A DNA stretch of 64,000 nucleotides from Roseateles_B sp051857535 (GCF_051857535.1 NZ_JBPZGY010000002.1:62001-126000), one strand, 5' to 3'. Shown: positions 17,564 through 27,410, counted from the stretch's first letter. Program-made: numbers and translations. The notes: generated by a model from the letters alone, not told the origin.

Positions 17564-19888
17564 TCAGCTCACGGTCAGCGTGGCGCTGCCGCTGGGCACG
17601 CGCACGGTCTTGACGCTGGCGATGGCGTCCGTGGGGGCGGCGCCGCCGACGAGGCGCTTGACCTTCTTGAACTGGCAGACCAGCTCGGTCTTGGACAGGC
17701 TCACCACCGCATAGCCCTGGGCATCCGTGTCCGCATGCTTGATCCAGGGGTTGTTGAGGGCGGGGGCAGCGCCGGTCGTGGCGTTGGCCAGCGGGTTCAG
17801 GCGCTTGACGATCTCGCTGGAGGGCACGGCGGCGGGCGGGATGCCCAGCGCCGCGGCCAGCTTCTGCTGGATCAGGCCGTACAGCGTCATCGCCGCTGCT
17901 GAGCGGCTGGTCGCGGCCAGCATGGCGATGGTGTTGGCGATCACGCCGCCCATGCCGCCGGTCAGCGTCTCGTCGAAGGTGTTGATGATGGCCGTGGACA
18001 GGCCCGGCGTCGGCTGCACGGCCGCTGCCGGGATCTTGCCGGCACCGACGGCCCCCATCACCGCAGCCTGGATGGCGGCCGTGTTGCTGAGGTCGGTGAC
18101 GCCGGCCGCCTGCGCGATGGCCACGGACAGCATCTTGATGGCGATGCCCTCGGCCTCGGCCTCGCTGGTGGCCACCAGGGGCTTGAGGTCGCTGAAGCCC
18201 GGCTGGCTGGCGGCGCCCAGGAAGTAGCTGAAGAAGCTGTTGGAGGACATGCCGGCGGTGACCAGGTCCACCATGGCGGGCACCGGCGTCGCGGCCTTGT
18301 AGTCGACCATCACCTGGCCGGCGTAGAAGGCGTGGATGTCGCCGGTGACGGCCACCACATTGCCGATCTTGTTGTCCACGATGTGCTTCATCAGCGCCTG
18401 GCGTTCGGCGTTGTAGCCGTCCCACTGGTCGGCGTTCAGGATGAAGCGCTGCTTGAAGGCTGCGGGGGCGGTGGGCAGGGCTGCGCCATCCACGCTCATC
18501 TTCAGCAGCGAGGTCTCGTTGCCCCAGATCTTCCACTGCGAGGTCGAAGCCGTCAGGGTCTGCAGGAACCACTGGCGCTGCGCGGCGCCCAGCACGCTCA
18601 CCAGGCCCAGCGGGTCGGGCAGTTGCTTGCCGGCGGCCAGCTTGGCGGCCTCGACGGCGTTCAGCGTGGTCTCGGGCACCATGTAGCGGGCGCCGATGGA
18701 GCCGATGGCCTGGCCGGTCAGCGGGCTGGGGGCGGCCTCGGGGATGAGGTGGTCGGCGCGGTAAAGGCGCTGGTCCGTCATCACCAGGTGCATCAGCTTG
18801 CCGAACTTGAGCTCGCGGTAGATGCGGATGTTGCTGATGCCGTAGCCGGGGTCCAGCGTGAAGCTGACGTCGGCCGGCATGAACTCGAACCAGGCCTGGC
18901 TGGCCGAGCGGCGGCGCGAGGTCTGGGCGGTGTTGTCGCCCACCGAGGTGGCGGCGTTGAACGTGCCGTTGTCGTAGGTCTCGCGGTCCTGCCAGCAGTC
19001 GTCGGAGAACTCGTGGTCGTCCCAGATGGGCACGAAGGCGAAGCGCTCGTGCACGGCCTGCAGGCGCGGGTCGCTGCGGTAGCGCTTGTAGAGGTAGCGG
19101 TAGTCGGCCAGGGTGGTGGCGTACTTGCCCTTGCCCGGCAGGTCGGAGCCATTGGGCAGCAGCAGTGCGGTGTGGGCGGGCTCGACGGCACCGGCTTGGT
19201 AGTCTGCACCCACGGCTTCGTAGATGTAGTCGCCCAGGTGCACGATGAAGTCCACCGGCTCCTTGGCCAGTTCGACCATGCCGGCCCAGTGGTTCACGCT
19301 CCAGTCCTGGCAGGTGGTGAAGGCGAACTTGAGGCTGTCGATGTCGGCATCGGTCGCGGGGGCGGTCTTGAAGCGGCCCACCTTGGAGCGGCTGTCGCCG
19401 GCCTGGAATTGGTAGAAGTAGGTGGTCGCCGGCTTCAGGCCGCTGATGCGGTGGCGCAGGGTGTTGTCGTAGAAGGCGTAGACGGGCACTTCCAGGTCAG
19501 CGTCAAGGCTGCCGGCCAGGGCGGTGTTGCTGCCCAGCAGGGCGCTGTTGTCGGCCGCGGTGATGCGCAGGCGGACCTTGAAGTTGGCATCGACGCTGCT
19601 CGGCGTGATGTCATCGGCGCCGGCCGGCACCACGCGGGCCCACAGCAGCACGCCGTCGCTGCGGGGGTCGCCCGAAGCCACGCTCTGCGGGAACTTGTAG
19701 GCACCGCTGGCGGAGGCGGTCTCGGGCAGCGGGGTGTTGCTGCCTGGGAAGGTGGGGGGCAGGGGCAGCACGGTGCTGCCGTTGTCGCCACCGCCCATGC
19801 AGCCGGCGAGGCCGCCCAGGGCGGAGGAGGCGGTGATCAGGGCGCCGGTCTGCACGACCGATCGGCGCAGGAAATTGCGACGGTCCAT
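17564..19888 (-). CDS. phoD: Tat-exported alkaline phosphatase PhoD family protein
   Basis: A 774-residue metallophosphoesterase. The N terminus has a twin-arginine signal (MDRRNFLRRS) followed by a hydrophobic stretch and a Cys in GGLAGCMGG, so it could also be lipidated. The PhoD N-terminal beta domain (PQSVASGDPRSDGVLLWARVVP) and the catalytic core (VHLGDYIYEAVGADY, WDDHEFSDD, VAVTGDIHAFYAGQV) are present; the family hydrolyses phosphodi- and monoesters in the periplasm. About 170 Ala/Gly-rich residues are inserted after the catalytic core, before the conserved NNPWIKHADTDAQGY ending. GGAG six bases before ATG 19888 sets the start. It is downstream of the porin gene on the same strand. Confidence 0.9.
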   Translation of the reverse strand: MDRRNFLRRSVVQTGALITASSALGGLAGCMGGGDNGSTVLPLPPTFPGSNTPLPETASASGAYKFPQSVASGDPRSDGVLLWARVVPAGADDITPSSVDANFKVRLRITAADNSALLGSNTALAGSLDADLEVPVYAFYDNTLRHRISGLKPATTYFYQFQAGDSRSKVGRFKTAPATDADIDSLKFAFTTCQDWSVNHWAGMVELAKEPVDFIVHLGDYIYEAVGADYQAGAVEPAHTALLLPNGSDLPGKGKYATTLADYRYLYKRYRSDPRLQAVHERFAFVPIWDDHEFSDDCWQDRETYDNGTFNAATSVGDNTAQTSRRRSASQAWFEFMPADVSFTLDPGYGISNIRIYRELKFGKLMHLVMTDQRLYRADHLIPEAAPSPLTGQAIGSIGARYMVPETTLNAVEAAKLAAGKQLPDPLGLVSVLGAAQRQWFLQTLTASTSQWKIWGNETSLLKMSVDGAALPTAPAAFKQRFILNADQWDGYNAERQALMKHIVDNKIGNVVAVTGDIHAFYAGQVMVDYKAATPVPAMVDLVTAGMSSNSFFSYFLGAASQPGFSDLKPLVATSEAEAEGIAIKMLSVAIAQAAGVTDLSNTAAIQAAVMGAVGAGKIPAAAVQPTPGLSTAIINTFDETLTGGMGGVIANTIAMLAATSRSAAAMTLYGLIQQKLAAALGIPPAAVPSSEIVKRLNPLANATTGAAPALNNPWIKHADTDAQGYAVVSLSKTELVCQFKKVKRLVGGAAPTDAIASVKTVRVPSGSATLTVS

Positions 19889-19911
19889 GAGGGACTCCAT
19901 TCAGGATGAGG

Positions 19912-19948
19912 GCGGGAGCGCCAGGGCTCCCGCGGGGTCAGGTCTTGT
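19912..19948. repeat. Perfect 8-bp hairpin abutting repeat copy 2
   Basis: gcgggagc (19912-19919) and gctcccgc (19926-19933) form a perfect stem with a six-base loop. It is directly followed by GGGGTCAGGTCTTGT (19934-19948), the second copy of the 15-bp repeat with one mismatch. It lies between the porin and phoD genes and could attenuate read-through; there is no T run. Confidence 0.5.
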
Positions 19949-19966
19949 CCGGATGAGGGCCGGGGC

Positions 19967-21478
19967 TCAGAAGCTGTGGTTCAGCTGCAGGCCCAGGGTG
20001 GTGGCCTTGGTCTGGTAGTTGCCGCGTACGGTGGCGTTGCTGCAGTTGCAGGGCTTCTCGCCTTCACCGTCGTCGGTGATGGACATGGGGGCGTCCTTCA
20101 GCTTGACGTAGCCCAGGGCCAGGTCGACGCTGGTCTGCGCGTTGAACTTCCAGTTCAGGCCGAAGGCCAGCCAATCGCGGTCGGAGTCAGGCAGGGCGGC
20201 ACCACGGTACTGGCCCTGCACCGGCGATTTGTCACGGGCGGCGCCAGCGCGCAGGGTCAGCTGTTCATTGAACTGGTACTGGGCGCCGAAGGAGGCACGC
20301 CAGACGTTCTTCCAGTGCTCGGGCGTGATGGACGGCGGCGTGGTGCTGTCGAACTTGATGCGCAGCTCTTCCAGCGCGGACTGGCGGTGCCAGGTGGCGT
20401 CGGCCATCAGGGCCCAGCGCTTGTTCAGCTGGTGGAAGATGTGGAAGGACAGGGAGTCCGGTGTCTTCACCTCCAGGCTGGCGCCGGAGTCGTTGTGGTC
20501 CAGCTTGCCCTTGCCGTCATAAGGTGCGCCGGTGGCGGCGGCCAGCACGTTGGCGGGCAGGGTGGCCGGCTGGGTCCAGTCGGCGCTGCCCTTGAGCTTG
20601 TGCCGGATGCCTGAGCGCCAGGCCACGCCCACGCGGGTCTGCTCGTCCAGGTCCCACAGCAGGGCCAGGTTCATGCCCAGACCCCAGTCATGTCCCTTGA
20701 CGTGCACACCGCCGTCGAACACCGGGTTGGCATAGACCTGGGCGGCCTGCTGCTGCAGCTGTACCGCGATGCCTGCAGCACCAGCGGCGGCGGCCTGCTG
20801 GGCGGCGGCCAGCAGGCCGGCGGCGTAGGCGTTGCCATAGGGCACGGCACGCTTGATGTCACCGTGCATGTACTCCAGCGTCAGACCGGCGGACACCGAG
20901 AACTGCTTGGCCGGCTTCCAGGCCACGTTGGGGTTGAAGGCCAGGGACTTCAGCTCCACGAAGTTGACGTTGTAGCGGCCGCCCCAGTCCGGGCGGTAGT
21001 CCAGCTTGGCGCCGGAGGGCACGAAGATGCCCAGGCCGTAGGCCAGCTCGTCCGAGGCCTTGTAGGCGCCGTAGAGGTGCGGCACGAAGGTGGCCTTGGT
21101 CGGTTCGACCACGTCACCGGCCACCGAGGTGGCCTTGGGCTGGAAGCCCGAGCCGGGCAGGCTGATGTAGGAACCGGCGTCGGTGAACTTCACCTTGGGG
21201 TCCACATAGTCCAGCACGCCGCTGACATGCCAGCCCTTGCCGAGGCGGGTCAGGCCGGCGGGGTTGGTGAAGATCGTGCTGGCGTCGGCGGCCTCGGCGC
21301 CGTTGGAGTTGGCCGTGCCCTCGGCGGCGGCGCTCTGGGTGCCGAAGCGGTAGCCGGAAGCCAGAGCCTGGCCGGCGCACAGGGCCAGGCCGGCCAATGC
21401 GAGCAGGCCCAGGCGGGGGGCGGAGCGTTGAGAGCGGTCGGCGTGCGTGCGCGCGCCAGCCTGCGGGATGCGGTGCAT
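19967..21478 (-). CDS. Outer-membrane protein transport protein, FadL/OmpP1/TodX family
   Basis: A 503-residue outer-membrane beta-barrel that carries long-chain fatty acids or other hydrophobic compounds across the outer membrane. It has a signal peptide ending ALA, then the FadL hatch-domain start SGYRFGTQSAAAEGTANSNGAEA (split by normal variation) and FTNPAGLTRL, the family NPA motif. Many alternating-pattern strands follow and the last residue is Phe (LQLNHSF), the usual barrel C terminus. ATG 21478 has AGGAG six bases upstream. The phoD gene follows on the same strand after 78 bases. Substrate cannot be deduced; the nearby lysoplasmalogenase-like gene is compatible with lipid use. Confidence 0.88.
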   Translation of the reverse strand: MHRIPQAGARTHADRSQRSAPRLGLLALAGLALCAGQALASGYRFGTQSAAAEGTANSNGAEAADASTIFTNPAGLTRLGKGWHVSGVLDYVDPKVKFTDAGSYISLPGSGFQPKATSVAGDVVEPTKATFVPHLYGAYKASDELAYGLGIFVPSGAKLDYRPDWGGRYNVNFVELKSLAFNPNVAWKPAKQFSVSAGLTLEYMHGDIKRAVPYGNAYAAGLLAAAQQAAAAGAAGIAVQLQQQAAQVYANPVFDGGVHVKGHDWGLGMNLALLWDLDEQTRVGVAWRSGIRHKLKGSADWTQPATLPANVLAAATGAPYDGKGKLDHNDSGASLEVKTPDSLSFHIFHQLNKRWALMADATWHRQSALEELRIKFDSTTPPSITPEHWKNVWRASFGAQYQFNEQLTLRAGAARDKSPVQGQYRGAALPDSDRDWLAFGLNWKFNAQTSVDLALGYVKLKDAPMSITDDGEGEKPCNCSNATVRGNYQTKATTLGLQLNHSF

Positions 21479-21721
21479 GGAGGTCTCCTCTTGTCGTTTG
21501 TGCCGGAGAGCGACGGGGCGCTGTCCGGGATCACATGGGAGACCGATTCTGCGAAGGCTTTGTTGCAACTCAGCGAGGGAAAATGCCGGGGCTGTCGCTC
21601 GCCGCCGACGATTCACGGCGGATTAGAGACTTGTCTCCAGAGCGACAATGTGCTGGGCAGCCCCTTCCCCGAGGCGCTTGCGGGCTAACCCCGGCGCCCG
21701 CAGGCTCGGCGCGCGGCCAGA

Positions 21722-22423
21722 ATGCCGGCCATGCGATCTCCCTTTCTGCTGCCCCTGCTCATCCTGGTGTCCGCCTGCATTGCCATCGCCTCGCTGGGCG
21801 GGCTGGGGCTGAGCCCGGAACTGGGCTTCGCGGCCAAGCCGCTCACCACCATCCTCATCCTGCTGTGGGCCTGGCCCCGCGGCGCGGACAGCCCGCAGGC
21901 GGCGCGCTGGCTGCGCTGGGGCCTGCTGTTCTCCCTGGGAGGCGACGTGGCCCTGCTGTGGCCCGAGGCCGGCTTCCTGCCGGGCCTGGTGAGCTTTCTG
22001 GTGGCCCACCTCTGCTACATCGTGGGCTACTGCCAGCGCTCGCGCTTCGGCCGGCCCTGGTGGCCTTTCCTGCTCTATGCGCTGGTGGCTGGCGCGGTGC
22101 TGCACCGGCTGTGGCCGGGCATTCCGGGCGATCTGCGGATTCCCGTGCTGGTCTATGTGGGCTGCCTGGCCAGCATGGCTTCCCAGGCCTGGGCCTGGTG
22201 GCGCAGCAGCATGGGCGGGCCTGACGAGGCCCTGGCTCGGCGCGCGGCCTGGGGCGGCACGCTGTTCCTGTTCTCGGACGCGATGATCGCGATCAACAAG
22301 TTCGCCTTCGCTGGCCAGCTGCCCCACGCCACGCTGCTGATCCTCAGCACCTACTGGCTGGCGCAGTGCTGCTTCGTGGCCAGCCTGCGCCCGGCGGCCG
22401 CGCCGGGCGAGGCCCAGGGCTGA
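21722..22423 (+). CDS. YhhN/TMEM86-family membrane protein (lysoplasmalogenase-like)
   Basis: A 233-residue polytopic membrane protein with about eight hydrophobic segments. The blocks FAAKPLTTILIL, LLFSLGGDVALLWP and TLFLFSDAMIAINKF match the YhhN family, whose eukaryotic and Legionella members cleave the vinyl-ether bond of lysoplasmalogens. Two starts are possible, ATG 21722 and ATG 21731; neither has a strong ribosome binding site. It is divergent from the porin gene and convergent with the LytTR response regulator, so it is probably a single-gene unit. Confidence 0.85.
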   Translation: MPAMRSPFLLPLLILVSACIAIASLGGLGLSPELGFAAKPLTTILILLWAWPRGADSPQAARWLRWGLLFSLGGDVALLWPEAGFLPGLVSFLVAHLCYIVGYCQRSRFGRPWWPFLLYALVAGAVLHRLWPGIPGDLRIPVLVYVGCLASMASQAWAWWRSSMGGPDEALARRAAWGGTLFLFSDAMIAINKFAFAGQLPHATLLILSTYWLAQCCFVASLRPAAAPGEAQG

Positions 22424-23281
22424 TCACATGCCCTTGAAGAGGTGGGTGTAGCTGCGGCTCACCTCGAGCTTCTCGGTGAGGCCCTTGATGGCCACCAGCT
22501 GACGGCCGCGGAAGTCCCGGCTGATGCCGGCGATGGCCTTCACATTGACCAGGGTCGAGCGGTGGATCTGCCAGAACAGCTGCGGGTCCAGTTCGTCCAC
22601 CAGCTCCTTGATGGGCTTGCGGATCAGGGCCTCGATGCTGGCGGTCTGCACGCGGGTGTACTTCTCGTCGGAGATGAAGAAGAGCACGTCCTCGACCGGG
22701 ATCATCTGTATGGTCTGGCCCACGGTGGCCTGGATCCACTGCAGGTACTTGGGCGCGCCGCCCGGGTTGAGCTGGGCCGAGAGCTTGTGCAGCAGCTGCT
22801 GCATGGGCTGGCCGGCGGGTGGCTCGGTGGATGCCGGGGCGTCGTCGCCGTCGGCCTCGTCGCGCTGGGCCAGGCGCTTCTTGACCCGCGCCACGGTGAT
22901 GGCCAGGCGATCGCGCTCTGCAGGCTTGAGCACGTAGTCGGCCACGCCCTGCTCGAAGGCCTCGACGGCGTACTGGTCGTAGGCGGTGATGAAGACGATC
23001 TCCGGCACCAGCCAGCTGTCGTCGTCAGGGAGCTGGACGATCTGCCGGGCGGCATCCACGCCGGTCAGGCCAGGCATGCGGATGTCCAGGAAGACCAGGT
23101 CCGGGCGGTGCTCGCGGCACAGCTCCACCGCCTCCAGCCCGTTCTTGGCCTCGGCCACGATGTCCAGCTCGGGCCAGACCTCCATCAGCCGGCTGCGCAG
23201 CTGCTCCCGCATCAGGCGTTCGTCGTCGGCCAGCACGGCGCGGATGCGGCCGTCGGCGCTGTCATGAGTGGTGTCGTTCAT
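22424..23281 (-). CDS. LytTR-type response regulator
   Basis: 285 residues. N-terminal receiver domain with the acidic pocket (ADDERL), phosphoacceptor Asp66 in LVFLDIRMPG, and the conserved Thr and Lys in FITAYDQYA and VLKPAERD. The C-terminal LytTR DNA-binding domain runs from about 185 (IPVEDVLFFISDEKYTRVQT) to the end (FWQIHRSTLVNV, VSRSYTHLFKGM). The partner is the LytS-like kinase encoded upstream on the same strand, with a small membrane protein gene between them, 85 bases from this start. Such pairs commonly control envelope, adhesion or virulence traits; the target is unknown. Confidence 0.93.
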   Translation of the reverse strand: MNDTTHDSADGRIRAVLADDERLMREQLRSRLMEVWPELDIVAEAKNGLEAVELCREHRPDLVFLDIRMPGLTGVDAARQIVQLPDDDSWLVPEIVFITAYDQYAVEAFEQGVADYVLKPAERDRLAITVARVKKRLAQRDEADGDDAPASTEPPAGQPMQQLLHKLSAQLNPGGAPKYLQWIQATVGQTIQMIPVEDVLFFISDEKYTRVQTASIEALIRKPIKELVDELDPQLFWQIHRSTLVNVKAIAGISRDFRGRQLVAIKGLTEKLEVSRSYTHLFKGM

Positions 23282-23366
23282 GGGCGGGATGCTAAGCGCG
23301 CGGCGCGGCGGGCGGGGCTACGGGTTGACCCGGGGGTGGACACGGGGCGCTGACACGGATCACGCG

Positions 23367-23768
23367 TCAGGGACGCGGCGCCGGAGCCGTCACCCGGGCC
23401 TTGGGGCGGCGCAGCAGCAGCCACAGCACCAGGATCACCAGCAGGGCTGGCGAGAACACGACCGCGCCAACGCCGCAGAAGACCAGCACCAGGAAGCCGA
23501 TCACGCCCCCCACGATCAGCAGGGGCAGGCCCACCGCGAAGAGCAGGACCAGAGGCAGCACGATGAAGAGCACCAGCCCCATGACGCCCAGGCCGATCAG
23601 GGCGCCGAGGAAGTCGCCCACGTCCGGGTCGCTCCATTCGTCGCCGTTGACGACGATGTGCACGCCAGGCTCCGAGAAGACATGGTGCGCCACGCTGAAG
23701 CCGCCGATGACGCTCAGCAGCACCACGCCCAGGGCGAGGATGAAGAAGGCCTTGAAGAGGGTTCTCAT
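23367..23768 (-). CDS. Small polytopic membrane protein of the kinase operon
   Basis: 133 residues, almost entirely hydrophobic: an N-terminal helix (FKAFFILALGVVLLSVIGGF), a short polar loop with HIVVNGDEWSDPDVGD, then two or three long helices and a basic tail (LLRRPKARV). No family is recognised. Its ATG overlaps the TGA of the histidine kinase gene in an ATGA, so it is translationally coupled to the kinase and lies between kinase and regulator. A role as an accessory or sensory subunit of this signalling pair is likely by position only. Confidence 0.75.
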   Translation of the reverse strand: MRTLFKAFFILALGVVLLSVIGGFSVAHHVFSEPGVHIVVNGDEWSDPDVGDFLGALIGLGVMGLVLFIVLPLVLLFAVGLPLLIVGGVIGFLVLVFCGVGAVVFSPALLVILVLWLLLRRPKARVTAPAPRP

Positions 23769-25284
23769 GCGGAAGCTCCTTGTTCGTCAGTGCGGCTGCG
23801 GTAAGGCACGGTGATGGTCACTACAGTGCCGGAAGGCTGGTTGGCGGCAATGGTCACGCTGGCGCGGCCGCCGTACAGCAGGGAGAGTCGTTCGCGGATG
23901 TTGGCCAGGCCCACGCCAGTGCCGGCGGTGGCGGCGCGGCCGAAGCCCAGGCCGGTGTCGGCCACAGTGATGGCCAGCTTGCCGTGCAGCACCTCGGCGC
24001 GGACCTTGAGGCTGCCGCCCTCCGCCTTGGGTTCCAGTCCGTGCTTGATGGCGTTCTCCACCAGGCTCTGGATCATCATGGGCGGGAATTCGGCGGAGAG
24101 CAGGCCGTCGGGCACGTCGATCTCTGTTTGCAGGCGGTCTTCCATGCGCACCTTGAGGATCTCAAGGTAGGGCCGGATCACCGCCAGCTCGCGGCCCAGG
24201 TCCCGCACGCCGGCGGCATTGGCCTCGCGCATGGTGGGCATGGAGGCGCGCAGCAGGGCGATGAGGTTGCGCTGCATCTGGGAGGCGCGGGGCGGGTCGG
24301 TCTCGATCAGGTGGTCGATGGAGGCCAGGGTGTTGAAAAGGAAGTGCGGCTCCACCTGAGCCTGCATGGCAGCCATGCGGGCCTCGACGACCTGGCGCTT
24401 GAGCGATTCGGCCTCTGCGGTCTCGGTGGCCTGGGCGGCCTTGACCTCCGCCTGCATGCGGCCCTTGTAGGTGGCCTTGATCAAGGCCGAAGCCAGCACG
24501 AAGAGCACCGAGAAGTCGATCAGGAACTCGCCCCAATGGATCACTCGCACGCGGGAGTGCCAGCCGGCGCTGGCTTCCTCCTGGACCTTCTCCAGGTCCG
24601 CCTGCGCCTTGTCCAGTTCCTCCTGGACCTGTCGGCGCGCGGCCTCGGCCTCATCGCGGGCGGCGCGGGCCTCCTCCAGCTGCTGCTGGGCCTCGTCGCG
24701 GGATTCCTTCAGCGCTTCCTCGACCTTGCTGCGCAGTTCCTCCTCGCTGATCTCGATCCGGGCGGGCTTGTCCTGCTTGTCGGCCTTGTCCACGGGCACC
24801 CGCACCACCAGGTTGGGAAGATTGATGTGCACGCCTTCCTCCACGGCCCTGCTGGCCGGAGCGGCGGCGCTGGCGGCCGGCTTGGGACGCTGCTCGATGC
24901 GGATGCCGTGCTTGTCGATGGCCACGTCCAGGTGCACGCCGTCCTGGCCCTTGCCCAGCTTCTCCGCGATCTTGCGGGCGGACTCCTCCAGCGTGTCCGC
25001 ATCCTTGTGACTGGCCTTGGGAGCAGGGGGCGCCTTGGGCGCAGGCTTGGTCCTGGGCACGCTCTTGACGGGGGGAGCACCCTCGTACTGCTCGGTGATG
25101 CGCCAGGTGAAGGGCGGCATGTTGCTGAGGACGTTGGCGCCGATGATCAGCAGGACGGACAGCAGGATGAAACGCCGCCAGCTGATGCTCACCAGCCAAC
25201 TGGCGTAGACATGGAAGGCGCGCACGCTGGCCTTGGCGAAGCGCTGCCAGTGCTCGTACCAGGTGGGGGGGGGGGGGCGTTCAT
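23765..25284 (-). CDS. LytS-like sensor histidine kinase, start interrupted by C13 tract
   Basis: Membrane sensor kinase. After an N-terminal helix (FILLSVLLIIGANVLSNM) come a Pro/Ala/Lys-rich stretch, a long charged coiled coil (EEALKESRDEAQQQLEEA), a second helix (LIDFSVLFVLASALIKATY), the His-kinase box with VEPHFLFNTLASID and an HATPase domain (LVENAIKHGL, GVGLANIRERL). The only good start, ATG 25284 (codons MNA, AGCAGG upstream), is followed by 13 C on the coding strand (25265-25277) and is one base out of phase with the kinase frame, which is open from the tract to 23765. A tract of 14 or 11 would join them. Either slippage-based phase variation or a sequencing error. Confidence 0.8.
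25265..25277 (-). repeat. 13-bp G/C homopolymer at the kinase start
   Basis: Thirteen G on the plus strand (13 C on the coding strand), beginning three codons inside the histidine kinase gene. Its length decides whether the ATG at 25284 reads into the kinase or into a 31-codon dead end. Confidence 0.85.
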
Positions 25285-25556
25285 GGGCTGGACCTGCTTT
25301 TGCTGTTGAGACGGACTGTACGCAAGCCGCACCCGCCTCCCCAGGCGCAGGCGACAGGCTGCATGGACCAGGGCCCCATCTGCACGCCGCCGGGATGGGC
25401 GCGGCGGCCTGGCGCAGACGTCCGGACGGGGGGAGCACACGCTTCGTGACACAGGTCACGCCCGGCGCCCCCTGCCCCGGGGCCGTCATCGAGTCATCAC
25501 AGCCCCTGCCTACCTTGCTGGCACGGGCCGCCGCAAGAGCGGTCCCCTTCGGACGG

Positions 25557-27410
25557 ATGGATGCAATGAAGTACTGGCAAAGCCTGAGGACCCGGCTGCT
25601 GATGGCGGCCCTGCTGTGTCTGGCGATGGGCGCCCTGCCTCTGGTGCAGGGCGGGCGGGAGGCGGCCGATGCGCTGGCGCGCGCCGAGCGGCAGTCCCTG
25701 GCGCTGCGGCTGAACAAGGGCTGGTGGACGGTCATGGAGCTGGCACAGCAGCAAAGGCAGGCGGCCTTGCTGCCGGAGGCCGGCACCGGCCAGGGCATGG
25801 GCGCCCGGGTGTTGGAGGCCCTGCAGCGCCAGCAGGCCGAGCTGGCCGCTGCGCCCGGCCTGGGCGAGCTGGCCCCGGCTGCCGAGGTACTGGCCCGGCA
25901 GTGGGGGGAGCAGGGGCCCGCGGCAGCCGCAGCCACGCCCCAGGCGCGGCTGCAGGCTTTTGACCACTGGCTGCAGGCCTTGCAGCGCGAGGTGGACCGG
26001 CTGCACCTGCAGTCGGGCCTTTGGCAGGAAGCCGACGCGGCCGTGCATTTCGGCAGCCTGGCCGCCCTGCAGGAGGCGCCGCGCGCCGTCGAGGCCCTGA
26101 GCCAACTGCGCGATCTCAGCCGGGCGGCCCTGGTCGACGACGTGGCGGCCATGGCGGCCGCCCAGACGCGCTATGCCGTGCATGGCGAGGCCATGGAGGC
26201 GCTGCTGCTGCGCCTGCCCCAGGGCAGCGCCCTGGCTCAGGCCCTGCGTCAGCAGCGGCAGGCCCTGCTGGCCACCCTGCAGCAGGCGGCGGCCGACCCT
26301 TCTTTCCCTCTGGATCAACTGGTGAGCCAGCTGGAAGCTGCCCGGGGGCAGCAGCTTGCGCTCAGCCAGCAGCTGCTGGCCCAGGTGCAGGCCACGCTAC
26401 AGCGTCAGGAGGCGCAGCGGCGCGAGGCCCGCTGGCAACAGCTGGGGCTGACGCTGCTGCTGCTGGGCGCTGCCGTCGCGTTGATGGTCTGGACCCTGCG
26501 CAGCGTGCTGCAAGGCCTTCGCGAGGCCGTGCACGTGGCCCAGCGCATCGCCCAGGGCGACCTCTCCGTGCGCGTTCCCCAGGATCGCCCCCTGGAACTG
26601 GCCCGTCTGCTGGCTGGCATCGAGGCCATGCGCCAGCGCCTGCAGCTGATGGTGCAGGGCATGGGGCAGGTGGCGACACGCATCCAGGAGGCGGCGAGCG
26701 ACATCGCGCAGGGCAATGAGGATCTGGGTGCGCGCACCGAGCAGGCGTCGTCCAGCCTGCAGCAGACCAGCGCCTCGATGGAGACGTTGTCCGAAGCCGT
26801 CAGTGGCACGGCCGGCCTGGCGGAGCAGGCGACACAGGTGGCTCGCGCTGCGAGCGACGTGGCGGTCCGTGGTGATGCCGCCGTGCAGGAGGTGGTCCGC
26901 AATATGCAGGCCTTGCACCAGGTCTCTGGGCAGATAGGCAGCATCAGCGAGTTGATCGGAGGCATCGCCTTCCAGACCAATCTGCTGGCCCTCAACGCGG
27001 CGGTGGAGGCGGCCCGGGCTGGCGAGCAGGGCCGGGGCTTCTCCGTGGTCGCCGCCGAAGTGCGGGCGCTGGCTCAGCGCTGCTCCAGCGCAGCGGCCGA
27101 GATCCAGCAGCTCACCCGCAATTCCGTCGAGCGCATGGGGCAGGGCGCTGAACTGGCGCGCGGTGCCGGCGGCATGATGCAGCAGATGCTGGCCAGTGCG
27201 CGCGATGTGTGCGGTGTGGTCGCGCAGATCGAGGGCAAGTCCTCGCACCAGCGCCGGGACATCGGCGAACTGACCCTTGCCGTGCAGAGCGTGGACCGTC
27301 TGACCCAGCAGAACGCCGTGTTGGTCGACCAGTCCCGCGCCGCCGCCGCCGCGCTGCGTGAGCAGGCGGGCCAGCTCGCCGGCCAGATCGCGCAGTTCCG
27401 CCTGGGCTGA
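25557..27410 (+). CDS. Methyl-accepting chemotaxis protein
   Basis: 617 residues. An N-terminal membrane helix (LLMAALLCLAMGALPLV), a periplasmic helical ligand domain of about 270 residues, a second helix (LGLTLLLLGAAVALMVW), a HAMP linker and a cytoplasmic signalling domain. The highly conserved hairpin tip reads GIAFQTNLLALNAAVEAARA followed by GEQGRGFSVVAAEVRALA, where the kinase CheA and CheW dock. The sensory domain is of helical-bundle type with no recognised ligand. No C-terminal CheR pentapeptide is seen. ATG 25557 or 25566 can start the protein. No che genes are in the window; it is divergent from the LytS-like kinase. Confidence 0.92.
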   Translation: MDAMKYWQSLRTRLLMAALLCLAMGALPLVQGGREAADALARAERQSLALRLNKGWWTVMELAQQQRQAALLPEAGTGQGMGARVLEALQRQQAELAAAPGLGELAPAAEVLARQWGEQGPAAAAATPQARLQAFDHWLQALQREVDRLHLQSGLWQEADAAVHFGSLAALQEAPRAVEALSQLRDLSRAALVDDVAAMAAAQTRYAVHGEAMEALLLRLPQGSALAQALRQQRQALLATLQQAAADPSFPLDQLVSQLEAARGQQLALSQQLLAQVQATLQRQEAQRREARWQQLGLTLLLLGAAVALMVWTLRSVLQGLREAVHVAQRIAQGDLSVRVPQDRPLELARLLAGIEAMRQRLQLMVQGMGQVATRIQEAASDIAQGNEDLGARTEQASSSLQQTSASMETLSEAVSGTAGLAEQATQVARAASDVAVRGDAAVQEVVRNMQALHQVSGQIGSISELIGGIAFQTNLLALNAAVEAARAGEQGRGFSVVAAEVRALAQRCSSAAAEIQQLTRNSVERMGQGAELARGAGGMMQQMLASARDVCGVVAQIEGKSSHQRRDIGELTLAVQSVDRLTQQNAVLVDQSRAAAAALREQAGQLAGQIAQFRLG

